From NCBI RefSeq assembly GCF_016107655.1, contig NZ_JABASX010000007.1, positions 124,001-188,000 on the forward strand: a DNA stretch of 64,000 nt, in the 5' to 3' direction. Both the position numbers and the translations under genes were made by a program. Of the stretch, positions 17,020 through 25,246 are shown in pieces. The notes beneath the pieces were generated by a model that did not search any database, was not told the origin of the DNA, and saw only the letters and a program-made list of their open reading frames with translations. The DNA is from Brevibacterium antiquum (GTDB lineage: Bacteria > Actinomycetota > Actinomycetes > Actinomycetales > Brevibacteriaceae). Numbering within the stretch: the stretch's first letter is position 1; every line of letters starts with the position of its first letter.

Positions 17020-17580
17020 ATGGTGGCATCTGTGGTGTTCGTGTGCACGGGCAATATCTGTCGTTCGGTCACGGCCGAACGCGTGCTCCAGAACCACCTG
17101 GAACGCAGCGGCGCCGAGGCGGTTGTTGACTCGGCCGGCATCAGCGATGAGGAGGCCGGCAACCCCATCGACCCCACTCAGGCGCGGGTACTGAAGACCG
17201 GCGGCTACCGTACCGAGGATCATGTCGCCCGGCAGATCACTCCCGAATGGCTGGCCGATCGTGACGTGGCGATCGCGATGACGGCCCGTCACTACCGTGC
17301 CCTGGATGAGATGATCGCCGACCTGCCCGCCGAGGTGGCCCCCGAGCTGCGGATGCTGCGCGAATTCGATCCCCGGCTCAGCGGGGAGACTCCTGTCGGA
17401 GTTCCCGGCGAGAGCACCGCCGGAGTCGGTGCCGGTGCCGACACCGGTGCCCCTGCACCCGATGTGCCCGACCCCTGGTACGGGGAATTGAAGGATTTCG
17501 AAGAAACTCTTGAGACAATAGAAGTGTCCGTGCCGGGAATCACAGACTATCTGCACTCTTTGGCCGAGCAGACTCGGTAA
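17020..17580 (+). CDS. Low-molecular-weight protein-tyrosine-phosphatase family protein
   Basis: 186-residue phosphatase. The P-loop C(X)5R is CTGNICRS at residues 9-16, right at the N-terminus as in the family. The general-acid loop DPWYGE near the C-terminus has the Asp-Pro typical of LMW-PTPs. A Gly/Ala/Thr-rich insertion (about 17395-17465) separates core and DPWYG loop. In actinobacteria such enzymes dephosphorylate tyrosine residues or act as arsenate-reductase relatives; the DPWYG motif favours phosphatase. The longer frame upstream is ignored because GAGGAGGA (17005-17012) sits 7 nt before the ATG at 17020. Confidence 0.9.
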   Translation: MVASVVFVCTGNICRSVTAERVLQNHLERSGAEAVVDSAGISDEEAGNPIDPTQARVLKTGGYRTEDHVARQITPEWLADRDVAIAMTARHYRALDEMIADLPAEVAPELRMLREFDPRLSGETPVGVPGESTAGVGAGADTGAPAPDVPDPWYGELKDFEETLETIEVSVPGITDYLHSLAEQTR

Positions 17581-17613
17581 TACTGAAGGTATTCGTTGAA
17601 GGAGAAAACTGAC

Positions 17614-18264
17614 ATGACTCGAACACAGTGGTCCGCTCTCAAGCTCGGCTTCGCTGCCCTGCTGGTGGCTGCCTTGAGTGTCTTTGCTTTTGCCCCGGCC
17701 AGTGCCCATGACCAGCTCGTCTCCTCGAATCCTGAGGACGGGTCAACGGTCGACCAGCAGCCGGAATGGATCGAGATGACCTTCTCGGGAGACATCCAAG
17801 AGGTCGGATCTGAGGTCAAGGTCGTCATCGACGGCAAGAATGTCTCCGCAGGTGAACTCACCGCTGACGGCAAGAAGGTCAGCGTGGCGCTGCCCGACAA
17901 CCTCAAGCCCGGCGACTACAAGGTCACCTGGCGTGTTGTGTCATCGGACGGTCACCCGATCTCCGGTGACTTCGACTTCACCATTGCCGACGCCGAGGGC
18001 GCCGGCGGCTCGGTCGAAGAGTCCTCACAGGCCGGACTCGGCGGCGGCGTCGTCGACGAACCGGGCAAGGACACCGAAGAGCGCGGCGAGATCGGCGAGT
18101 CGACCGGAAGCGATTCCGGGATGTCGACCCCGATGATCGTTCTGCTGGGCGTTGGCGGCCTGGCCATCATCGTCATCGTCGTCCTCCTCATGCGCCGCAA
18201 GGCCCAGGGCTTGCCCGGCACCACCAATGGTGATGACTCCGGCGATGGTCCGAAGAACGAATAA
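17614..18264 (+). CDS. Secreted CopC-domain protein with C-terminal membrane anchor
   Basis: 216 residues: a Sec signal peptide (hydrophobic run after MTRTQWSALKLGF, ending ASAHDQ), a CopC/YcnC domain and a C-terminal membrane helix (MIVLLGVGGLAIIVIVVLLM) followed by a short basic tail. The first mature residue after ASA is His-Asp, matching the N-terminal copper-binding His of CopC; the second conserved His is in SSDGHPISGDF. Expected to bind copper outside the cell while anchored to the membrane. Unlike many actinobacterial copC genes it has no copD partner here. The linker between domain and anchor is Gly/Ser/Glu-rich. ATG chosen because AAGGAG (17599-17604) precedes it; it starts 33 nt after the phosphatase stop, so the two may be cotranscribed. 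Confidence 0.9.
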   Translation: MTRTQWSALKLGFAALLVAALSVFAFAPASAHDQLVSSNPEDGSTVDQQPEWIEMTFSGDIQEVGSEVKVVIDGKNVSAGELTADGKKVSVALPDNLKPGDYKVTWRVVSSDGHPISGDFDFTIADAEGAGGSVEESSQAGLGGGVVDEPGKDTEERGEIGESTGSDSGMSTPMIVLLGVGGLAIIVIVVLLMRRKAQGLPGTTNGDDSGDGPKNE

Positions 18265-18364
18265 AGCTGGGGCAGACGGAGTCTGGTTCAGACTGCAGAT
18301 TCTGCTTCAGTGAAGCGCACGTTCTTCACACTGCTAGTGTGACGCCCGACGTCGGCAGAGATGC

Positions 18365-18405
18365 GTGAAGTCCCGGAAGCACATGCTTCCGGGACTTCAC
18401 TTTTT
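18365..18405. terminator. Intrinsic terminator after the CopC-like gene
   Basis: A 16-bp perfect stem (GTGAAGTCCCGGAAGC at 18365-18380 paired with 18385-18400), loop ACAT, followed by TTTTT on the plus strand. It is the clearest intrinsic terminator in the window and lies 100 bp beyond the CopC stop and about 105 bp from the convergent hydratase stop. The 240-bp gap holds nothing else I can identify. Confidence 0.92.
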
Positions 18406-18507
18406 CAGGGATCAGATCGAAGTCGTAGACAGAACCCTCAGCAGAGCGGTTATGCTCCGTCAGTCCGCGTGCTGGATCTCCACACCTGACAGGTGGTTCA
18501 CACGCGG

Positions 18508-19293
18508 TCAGCGGCCCAACCAGATCGGATCGCGTTTTTCGGCGAAGGCCTTCGAGCCCTCAAGTGCGTCCTGGGACGCGAGCATCGCTTGGTAGCCAGG
18601 CAGCTGGCCCGACCGCATGCGGTCGAATCCGTCCTCAATGCCGGCAGTCTCCGCGAGTGTGGTGACTTCTTTGACTGCTCGCAGCGCCAAGGGAGCAGCA
18701 GCGGCGACTTCGGCAGCCAGGTTCATGGCGTCGACGACCACGTCACCTGCTGCTGAGACGCGGTTGACCAGCCCCCACGAATGCGCCTCGTCTGCGGCCA
18801 TACGTCGGCCGGTCATGAGCATTTCGGTGGCGATCGGAGTCGGCAGGAGCTTCGGCAGGCGAAGGACACCGCCGGAGTCGGCGATGATGCCCAGCTGCAC
18901 CTCGGGCAGGGCGAATTCTGCCGAATCAGCGGCAACGATCATGTCGGCGGCCAACGCAAGTTCGAAACCACCGCCCAGTGCCAGGCCGTTGACAGCTGCG
19001 ATGATCGGTTTCGTACGATGGAAGTATTCGGTCAATCCGGCGAATCCTCCGGGGCCGTGATCGGCATCCACCGCCTCGCCGTCGGCTGCGGCTTTGAGAT
19101 CCCAACCGGCGCTGAAGAACCTGTCTCCACCACCTGTGAGCACCGCGACACGCAGATGGGGATCGTCTTCGAAATCCGCAAATGCCTGGTGAAGGGCCAG
19201 GCTCGTCGCCACATCGATGGCGTTCGCCTTGGGACGATCGAGGGTGATCAGCAGCACGCTGTCATGAGTGTCGACTGTGACAGGGTCGTTCAT
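18508..19293 (-). CDS. Enoyl-CoA hydratase family, CaiD-like (crotonobetainyl-CoA hydratase)
   Basis: 261-residue crotonase-fold enzyme. Oxyanion-hole segments are [15 protein letters not shown] and [19 protein letters not shown]; the active-site region is [20 protein letters not shown]. From memory, the blocks [46 protein letters not shown] and the end [10 protein letters not shown] closely follow the E. coli crotonobetainyl-CoA hydratase CaiD, much closer than to general fatty-acid enoyl-CoA hydratases. It is the last gene of a four-gene operon; its ATG overlaps the stop of the ligase gene (ATGA at 19290-19293). Predicted reaction: hydration of crotonobetainyl-CoA or a similar quaternary-ammonium enoyl-CoA. 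Family certain, substrate inferred. Confidence 0.88.
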   Translation of the reverse strand: MNDPVTVDTHDSVLLITLDRPKANAIDVATSLALHQAFADFEDDPHLRVAVLTGGGDRFFSAGWDLKAAADGEAVDADHGPGGFAGLTEYFHRTKPIIAAVNGLALGGGFELALAADMIVAADSAEFALPEVQLGIIADSGGVLRLPKLLPTPIATEMLMTGRRMAADEAHSWGLVNRVSAAGDVVVDAMNLAAEVAAAAPLALRAVKEVTTLAETAGIEDGFDRMRSGQLPGYQAMLASQDALEGSKAFAEKRDPIWLGR

Positions 19294-21425
19294 GTGAGAC
19301 TCCCAGTGGTTTCAGGTGGTGGTGTGAACTCGGTTTCACGTGGTGGAGTGAGCAGTTTTTCGGTTTGGCGCAGCAGCACGTCGACTGCGACCGCCCCGTT
19401 GCCCTGCGCGCGAACGATCAGCGGGTTGATCTCCAATTCAGAGATGCCACCCGCCTCGGCGGTGATGTAGTCGATGATCGCACCGATGGCCGTGACCGCA
19501 GCTGGGACGTCGGCCTTCTGTCTTCCCCTGACGCCGTCGAGGACGGGCCAGAACTGCAATGACTGCAGCGCCAGTTCGACCTCATCGGGGCCGGCGGGCA
19601 GCAATAGGGTGGCAAAGTCACGGACGACCTCAACCAAAACCCCGCCGAGGCCCAATGTGAGGACCTTTCCGAACTGCGGATCGCTCTTCACTCCGACTAC
19701 GAGCTCGGCGATCCCATCGGTGATCATGTGTTCGACGAGGAAGCGCTCGCCCAGCTCCTCCATGTCTTTGACCGCGCGGATGACTTCTCCTTCGGACCTC
19801 AGTCCGACCCGCACACCGCCGACGTCGGATTTGTGGGCCAGGACCGGTGAGACCACTTTGGCGACCACAGGGAACCCCAGTCGCGCAGCAGCCTGACCAG
19901 CCTCGACCGGTGTGGACACAACGCATCCGTCTGGCACAGGCAAACCACGTTGCGTCAGAAGTCGCTTAGCACTGGCCTCGTCGACCAGGTGGCCATCGGT
20001 GAGCATGCTGCTGTCCGTCTTGCCCGGTTCTAGGGCCTCGCGCTCCGGCCGAGCTTGGGCGGCTCCGATCGCTGCGGCAGTCCGCAGAGCAAGCATGGCT
20101 TCCGGAAGTCCCTGAAGCGGGACGATGCCGGCGGCAATGAGGTCCTCGGAGATCTCTTCCGATAGCCCCCCAGGCATCAGACTGATCACTGCCGCAGGAC
20201 TGGGTCGATTGCCGTGTGCCCTGATGAAGGCCCTCAAGGTCCCCAGCCACAGGCTCGGGTCGCTGCGATCGCCGCGGGGAACATCGACAGTCAGGATGTG
20301 CAGATCAGACCCCGCGGCCAACAGCAGTTCGAAGCATGCTTGCTGTGCTTCCTCATCGCCCCAGATATAGGTGTGGTAATCGAGAGGATTTCGTACATGG
20401 ACTCGTGGCCCCAGCAGTTCGGCGAGCTCAGACAGCGTGTCCGGAGGCAGCGGCGGCATGTTCAGGCCCGCTGCCTCGGCGGCGTCGGCGACCAAGGCGG
20501 CTTCGCCGCCGGAGCAACTGGCGGAGGTCAGGGCATTTCCGTGTGCGGCGCCGTGCACATGGAGGAGCTTCAAGGTCTCGATGAAGGTCGACACATCATG
20601 GACCCGGCCGATGCCGAGCCGGGAGAACATCGTATCGACGAGAACGTTGGGGCTGGCGAACGAATTGGTGTGGCTGAGGTTGGCTTGCTCCCCGAGCTGC
20701 GAGGTCCCGGACTTCAGCGCGATGATGGGTACGTTCTTCCGCAAAGCCGCATTGGCTGCCTGCGACAGCGCTTCGACGTCGCCGACAGTCTCCATATGCA
20801 CGCCGATGGCGGTGATCCGGTCATCTTCTAAGAGTCCGGAGATCAGATCCGCGGTCGACAGCTGGGCACTGTTGCCGAGGGTGGCGAGGAAAGCCAGCGG
20901 CATGCCCCTGTGCTGCATGCTGATGTTCTGGGCAATGTTCCCACTCTGTGTGATGACCGCGACACCTCGGTCGACTCGGTGCCCGCCATGTTCGTCAGGC
21001 CACAGTGCCGCGCCGTCGAGGTAGTTGACTGTGCCGATGCAGTTCGGACCGATCAGCGGCATGCTCCCGGCAGCGGCCACCATCTGCTGCTGAAGTTCGG
21101 CCCCCTCGGCGCTGTCCTCGGCGAATCCCGAGGCGTGGCAGACCACGCCTCCGGCACCGAGGTCTGCCAGTTGTCCTACGACCTCGACGCCCCCTCCGGC
21201 AGGGACTGCCACAAGTGCAGCGTCGGGGACGCCGGGCAGATCCCCGACGCTCGGATAGCACGGAAGACCTCCCAGCGTTGTGCGACGAGGATTGACGGAC
21301 CAGATCGTGCCGTCGAAGCCGATGTTTCGGCATTGCTCGATGGCCTTCTCTGCCGCTGAGCCACCGATGACGGCGATGCTTCGGGGATTGAGGAAACGTT
21401 GCAGGCGGAGCAGATCGACCATCAT
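19290..21425 (-). CDS. NDP-forming acyl-CoA synthetase (acetate-CoA ligase family)
   Basis: 711-residue fused enzyme: CoA-binding Rossmann domain ([17 protein letters not shown], about 15-31), succinyl-CoA-ligase-like middle domains with the candidate phosphohistidine in [16 protein letters not shown], and a C-terminal ATP-grasp domain ([36 protein letters not shown]). Such enzymes convert an acid, CoA and ATP to acyl-CoA, ADP and phosphate. In this operon it would activate the starting acid, taking the place that CaiC (AMP-forming) or CaiB (CoA transferase) has in known carnitine pathways. Start overlaps the dehydrogenase stop (ATGA); two tandem ATGs are possible. Confidence 0.88.
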   Translation of the reverse strand: MMVDLLRLQRFLNPRSIAVIGGSAAEKAIEQCRNIGFDGTIWSVNPRRTTLGGLPCYPSVGDLPGVPDAALVAVPAGGGVEVVGQLADLGAGGVVCHASGFAEDSAEGAELQQQMVAAAGSMPLIGPNCIGTVNYLDGAALWPDEHGGHRVDRGVAVITQSGNIAQNISMQHRGMPLAFLATLGNSAQLSTADLISGLLEDDRITAIGVHMETVGDVEALSQAANAALRKNVPIIALKSGTSQLGEQANLSHTNSFASPNVLVDTMFSRLGIGRVHDVSTFIETLKLLHVHGAAHGNALTSASCSGGEAALVADAAEAAGLNMPPLPPDTLSELAELLGPRVHVRNPLDYHTYIWGDEEAQQACFELLLAAGSDLHILTVDVPRGDRSDPSLWLGTLRAFIRAHGNRPSPAAVISLMPGGLSEEISEDLIAAGIVPLQGLPEAMLALRTAAAIGAAQARPEREALEPGKTDSSMLTDGHLVDEASAKRLLTQRGLPVPDGCVVSTPVEAGQAAARLGFPVVAKVVSPVLAHKSDVGGVRVGLRSEGEVIRAVKDMEELGERFLVEHMITDGIAELVVGVKSDPQFGKVLTLGLGGVLVEVVRDFATLLLPAGPDEVELALQSLQFWPVLDGVRGRQKADVPAAVTAIGAIIDYITAEAGGISELEINPLIVRAQGNGAVAVDVLLRQTEKLLTPPRETEFTPPPETTGSLT

Positions 21426-22582
21426 GCGCCCAAAGGCCTGAGCATTGAGCGGGAGATGATGTGGCGTTGAACCTCGCTGGTCCCGTCCCAGATCCTCTCC
21501 ACCCGGGCGTCGCGCCAGAAGCGTTCGATGGGCAGCTCTGCCATGAGCCCCATACCGCCGAAGATCTGAACAGCGCGGTCAGTGATCCGCCCAAGTGCCT
21601 CGGATGCATACAGCTTGGCCATGGCGGCGTCCTGGTTGCTCATCGTTCCGCTGTGCAGACGGCTCGCCGCCCGCATCGTCAGCAGTTCCGCCGCTTCGAG
21701 TTCGGTCGCCATATCGGCCAGCTGGAAGCTGACACCTTGGAACTTCCCGATCGGCTGACGGAACTGTTCGCGTTCGGCGGCCCACTGGGTGGTCATGTCC
21801 AAGACGCGCCGGCTCCTGCCGACGCTGGTGGCCGCGACGCTGAGGCGACTGGCCCCCAGCCATTCGTCCATCAGATCGAAGCCATGGCCCTCATCGCCGA
21901 GGCGCTGGTCGGCGGGAATGCGGCAGTCGACGAATGCCAGCTCGCACTGATGATATCCCCGATGGGACACGCTGGCAGACCCTCGTGTGACCTCGAGGCC
22001 CGGGGTGTCGATATCGACGAGGAAGGCAGTGATGAGATTGCGGGGGCCTCGCGGGGTGTCTTCTTGCCCTGTAGCGGCAAAGAGGACGACGAAATCCGAG
22101 GTGTCGGCATGACTGATGAAGTGCTTCGTGCCATTGATGACGTAGTCGTCTCCATCGCGCACCGCCTTGGTCGTCATCGAGCGGACGTCCGAGCCGGCTC
22201 CGGGCTCGGTCATCGCAAGGCAGTCATGGCGTTCGCCGCGTACGGCAGGAAGCAGAAAACGCTCACGCTGTTCTCCCGTGCACGCCTGCAGGATATTGCT
22301 GGGCCTGGCGACGAGCATGTGAAGGGCATAGGAGGCTTTTCCGAATTCACGTTCGGCCAAGGTCAGGCAGATCGGGTCCAGCCCTCCGCCGCCGAGGTCC
22401 TCGGGCATGTTCGCCGCATACAGTCCCGCCTCGATGGCTCTGTCCCTGATCTGTTCGGCCAGACCGTCGGGAACCTCGTCGAGTCGTTCGACCTCGTCTT
22501 CGTAGGGGATGAGCTCCCGATCGACGAATCGTCGTACGGTGTCGACCACGGCTTTCTGTTCGATGTCCAGTGAGAAGTCCAT
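21422..22582 (-). CDS. Acyl-CoA dehydrogenase
   Basis: 386-residue FAD flavoenzyme with the three usual domains. Signatures: LAMTEPGAGSDVRSMTTKA (FAD/substrate loop) and, near the C-terminus, RVERIWDGTSEVQRHIISRS. In medium- and short-chain family members the catalytic base is the Glu of YEGTSEIQ; here that position is Asp (WDGTSEVQ). Glu elsewhere, as in isovaleryl-CoA dehydrogenase, could be the base, or the substrate geometry may differ. Preceded by GAGGACAGAGAAG. In the operon it would introduce the double bond before the CaiD-like hydratase. Confidence 0.9.
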   Translation of the reverse strand: MDFSLDIEQKAVVDTVRRFVDRELIPYEDEVERLDEVPDGLAEQIRDRAIEAGLYAANMPEDLGGGGLDPICLTLAEREFGKASYALHMLVARPSNILQACTGEQRERFLLPAVRGERHDCLAMTEPGAGSDVRSMTTKAVRDGDDYVINGTKHFISHADTSDFVVLFAATGQEDTPRGPRNLITAFLVDIDTPGLEVTRGSASVSHRGYHQCELAFVDCRIPADQRLGDEGHGFDLMDEWLGASRLSVAATSVGRSRRVLDMTTQWAAEREQFRQPIGKFQGVSFQLADMATELEAAELLTMRAASRLHSGTMSNQDAAMAKLYASEALGRITDRAVQIFGGMGLMAELPIERFWRDARVERIWDGTSEVQRHIISRSMLRPLGA

Positions 22583-22629
22583 CTTCTCTGTCCTCCTTGA
22601 GTTCGGCTCTGCTGATGGCGAATCTGGGT

Positions 22630-23178
22630 TTATCTGCGGCGAATGCCCACTGGCCGACCGATGAAAGCGGGGCGTGGCAGCGTGGCATGTGCTCGTTGGA
22701 TCTGAGACAGCCGCTCATGCAGGTGAGGGGGCAGCTCAGATGATCTGCCGATATTCGTGTCGACATGAACGAGCAGCTGTTCCCCGACGGCAACCGATTC
22801 ACCGCTGTCGGCATGGGTCATGGTGTGCAGAATGTGGACGCGCTTGGCATCGAGGTCGAGCACCGACAAGGACAGGGCGAGCCGGTCGCCCTGTCTGGCT
22901 TGAGCGATGTTGTGAATGTGTGTTTCGACGGTGAAGAGCGAATGTCCGGCGTCTCTGTAGCTCTCGTCGATCCCGATGTATCGGAAGAAGGCGTCAGAGT
23001 TGTTTCCGAATGCGAGCAGGAAGCTCGATTCGCTCATGTGGTCGTTGTAGTCGACCCATTCCCCCGGTACGAGGGTTGTGTACAGCTGCAGCGGCGCGGG
23101 AATGGTCTCCTCGTCCTGCCACGTGAGGTGGCCAGTTCCTTCGAACGGGGTGACTATCCCAGGTGCTTCCTTGTTCAT
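22630..23178 (-). CDS. Thioesterase, betainyl-CoA-thioesterase-like hotdog protein
   Basis: 182-residue hotdog-fold thioesterase. VPGEWVDYNDHMSESSFLLA (about residues 37-56) carries the conserved Asp-Tyr-Asn-xx-Met of the 4-hydroxybenzoyl-CoA thioesterase superfamily. The pattern DYNxHM, YIGID, GHSLFTVETHI, HVDT and the late LPRPA follows, as I recall it, the thioesterase domain fused to L-carnitine dehydrogenase in several bacteria (betainyl-CoA thioesterase). First gene of the acyl-CoA operon. The ATG at 23178 is preferred because AGGAG is 6 nt upstream; the ATG at 23184 is too close to that site. Confidence 0.85.
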   Translation of the reverse strand: MNKEAPGIVTPFEGTGHLTWQDEETIPAPLQLYTTLVPGEWVDYNDHMSESSFLLAFGNNSDAFFRYIGIDESYRDAGHSLFTVETHIHNIAQARQGDRLALSLSVLDLDAKRVHILHTMTHADSGESVAVGEQLLVHVDTNIGRSSELPPHLHERLSQIQRAHATLPRPAFIGRPVGIRRR

Positions 23179-23201
23179 GAGCATCTCCTCAAGTTTGCAT
23201 C

Positions 23202-23222
23202 ATATGAACGTGTATTTCATAT
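23202..23222. promoter_or_regulatory. Inverted repeat between thioesterase and iclR genes
   Basis: ATATGAA (23202-23208) and TTCATAT (23216-23222) form a 7-7-7 inverted repeat starting 24 bp upstream of the thioesterase start. Position and AT-rich symmetry make it the best operator candidate for the divergent IclR protein. Confidence 0.55.
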
Positions 23223-23267
23223 TGTGCAGACTGAAATGGTGCTCAGTCAATCTGCTGATGGCATGTC

Positions 23268-23309
23268 TTCGGTGCTGATACGGTGCTTCTTCGGTGCTGA
23301 TACGGTGCT
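23268..23309. repeat. 22-bp-period direct repeat upstream of iclR
   Basis: TTCGGTGCTGATACGGTGCT occurs at 23268-23287 and 23290-23309, two helical turns apart. Each copy contains TACGGT, a TANNNT hexamer, so the duplication may double a regulator site or a -10 element of iclR. Confidence 0.8.
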
Positions 23310-23348
23310 AGGGCGCAGCGATGACTGTCGCAGTGCAAGGGAGAAGGT

Positions 23349-24134
23349 ATGGGCGACGCCGGCAGTGAGATGAAGAGAAGCAGTCCCACCGGACGCGTGC
23401 AATCCCTGGAGCGTGCCTTGAGTTTGCTGGAGGCGATCGGAGCGAGTTCGCAAGGGGGATGCACTGTGGCTGAAGCAGCTGAGGCCTGTGGCCTCAATCG
23501 CGCCACAGCGTGGCGTCTCTTGGCGACCCTCGAGCACAGTGACTACGTCCAGAAGGACCCCATCTCCAACCGATACACCATCGGACTTGCCATCAATCGC
23601 TTGGCAGGAACGGCTGGGGTTGAACGGCTCATCGCTCGATGCCATCCGATCCTCACTCGTCTGACGGAGACGACGGGTGAGACGGCCAGTCTTGCGGTTC
23701 CCAAGGAGCTGGGTCTGACGTATGTCGATGAAGTTGTTCCGGAGAGCCTGATGACCGTGCGGTGGATCGGGCGGCAGGTCTCGCTGCATGCGACGTCGGC
23801 CGGCAAGGCGATGTTGGCGTGGCTGCCAGAAGCGGAGATTGAGTCAGTTCTGTCCCGTCCCCTCACCGGGCACACTCAGGCCACGCATACTCAGCGCAGC
23901 GAGCTGTTGGACGAACTCGCCGCAATTCGTCGCATCGGCTACAGCAGAGCCGCTGGTGAACTCGAAGAGGGAGTGCATGGAGTCTCCGCAGCCATCAGAG
24001 ATTCATCTCAGTTGCCCCTAGGCGTCATCAGCGTCTGGGGGCCGAAGGAACGCATTCCGGAGGCTCGTTTTGCTCAGCTCGGTGCTCTCGCGGTCGAGGC
24101 CGCAGCAAAGATCATCGGCCGAGCGTCGAACTGA
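23349..24134 (+). CDS. IclR-family transcriptional regulator
   Basis: 261 residues. The N-terminal winged helix (VQSLERALSLLEAIG ... TVAEAAEACGLNRATAWRLLATLEHSDYV, about residues 18-68) is followed by the IclR effector domain (AGKAMLAWLPEAEIE; GVHGVSAAIRDSS). Divergent from the CaiD/ligase/dehydrogenase/thioesterase operon and separated by 170 bp with an inverted repeat and a direct repeat, so it most likely controls that operon in response to a pathway acid or CoA ester. Start ATG follows GGGAGAAGG. Confidence 0.9.
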   Translation: MGDAGSEMKRSSPTGRVQSLERALSLLEAIGASSQGGCTVAEAAEACGLNRATAWRLLATLEHSDYVQKDPISNRYTIGLAINRLAGTAGVERLIARCHPILTRLTETTGETASLAVPKELGLTYVDEVVPESLMTVRWIGRQVSLHATSAGKAMLAWLPEAEIESVLSRPLTGHTQATHTQRSELLDELAAIRRIGYSRAAGELEEGVHGVSAAIRDSSQLPLGVISVWGPKERIPEARFAQLGALAVEAAAKIIGRASN

Positions 24135-24170
24135 GTGCTCGCCTCGCCGAATTCGGTTCAGCTCGGATAG

Positions 24171-25169
24171 TCATCTCTCTTCGGACTCGATCACTCTCAC
24201 GTACGCCGCCAGGCCGGGTTCCTCTACAGTCAGCGACTGAGCTGTCGAGAGGATTGTCTTCTCCATCGCCGAGGCGGCCCTGGTCGGCCGTACGTCCGCG
24301 CGGGTGGCGAGGCTGACCGTTCGCGACAGGCTCGGCTCCAGCAGCTGTGCCGAGGTCAGGCGCGGCCGATCGACGAGGACCATTGCCGGGACGACCGCGA
24401 CCCCCAGTCCGCGTTCGACGAAGCGCAGCACTGCGTCCATCTCGGCTCCCTCGACGACGATGTTCGGTGCCAACCCGGCCGCATCGAAGGCCGCCGAGGT
24501 GGCTTCGCGCAGATCGTATCCGTGATGGAACAGCACCTGGGGGAGTGCCGCGACTTCCGCCAACGTGACCGTGTCACCGGGCAGGAGTGGAGCACCGCTG
24601 CGGCTGTCGCCTGACCACGAGGTGCTCCCGCCCGAACGGTGGTCCGCCCCCGCGATCACCACCAGGTCCTCACTGAGCACTTCCCGCATCCGCAGCCGCG
24701 GCATCTGCGCGCTCGGACTCAACGTCCGCGTGATGAGTGCAAGGTCCAGTTCGCCGGCACCCAGCGCCTCGATGAGCTCACGCGACCCCTTCTCGACGAG
24801 CTCGAGCTCGACTCCGGGATGCTCATGGTGGAAGCTGCTGATCGCCTCGGCGACGAGGCTGACGCACAGCGTCGGCGTCGCGCCCAGGCGAATGCGACCC
24901 TTGCGCAGCCCGGCGAGCTCATCCATGTCACGGCGGACCGCCTCGGCGTCGGCGAGCATTCGTCGAGCGGTCGGCAGCAGCGTATCGCCTGCGGCGGTGA
25001 GACTGATGTGTCCATGGGCGCGATGGAAGAGTTCGGAGCCGAGCTCCTTCTCCAGCGTCGAGATCTGCCGGCTCAATGAGGGTTGCGCCAGGTGAAGCGT
25101 GGCAGCGGCCCTCGTGAAATGACCGGTGTTGGCGACCTCGACGAAGCTCGCGAGCTGTTCCAGATTCAT
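24171..25169 (-). CDS. LysR-family transcriptional regulator
   Basis: 332 residues. Canonical LysR N-terminus: MNLEQLASFVEVANTGHFTRAAATLHLAQPSLSRQISTLEKELGSELFHR (residues 1-50; quoted in blocks elsewhere as FTRAAATLHLAQPSLSRQI). The effector-binding domain follows with a Ser/Gly-rich loop near residue 190. Divergent from the FAD enzyme gene, whose expression it probably controls. TACGCT (25176-25181, minus strand) ends 6 nt before the ATG, so the mRNA looks leaderless. The perfect palindrome at 25174-25188 covers that -10 box, suggesting autorepression. Confidence 0.9.
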   Translation of the reverse strand: MNLEQLASFVEVANTGHFTRAAATLHLAQPSLSRQISTLEKELGSELFHRAHGHISLTAAGDTLLPTARRMLADAEAVRRDMDELAGLRKGRIRLGATPTLCVSLVAEAISSFHHEHPGVELELVEKGSRELIEALGAGELDLALITRTLSPSAQMPRLRMREVLSEDLVVIAGADHRSGGSTSWSGDSRSGAPLLPGDTVTLAEVAALPQVLFHHGYDLREATSAAFDAAGLAPNIVVEGAEMDAVLRFVERGLGVAVVPAMVLVDRPRLTSAQLLEPSLSRTVSLATRADVRPTRAASAMEKTILSTAQSLTVEEPGLAAYVRVIESEER

Positions 25170-25173
25170 GTTT

Positions 25174-25188
25174 ATAGCGTATCGCTAT
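25174..25188. promoter_or_regulatory. LysR operator (T-N11-A palindrome) over the lysR -10 box
   Basis: ATAGCGTATCGCTAT is a perfect 6-3-6 palindrome with T at 25175 and A at 25187, the T-N11-A form of LysR sites. It sits 5 bp from the lysR start and about 60 bp upstream of the divergent FAD gene. Confidence 0.75.
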
Positions 25189-25209
25189 CAACTCAAGCGA
25201 AACAATACA

Positions 25210-25239
25210 TTGGACGCATGAGTCGGCCGAACCTAGCGT
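25210..25239 (+). promoter_or_regulatory. Leaderless promoter of the FAD enzyme gene
   Basis: TTGGAC (25210-25215), 18-bp spacer, TAGCGT (25234-25239), then 7 nt to the ATG at 25247. No ribosome binding site is present. Confidence 0.6.
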
Positions 25240-25246
25240 GGAATAC

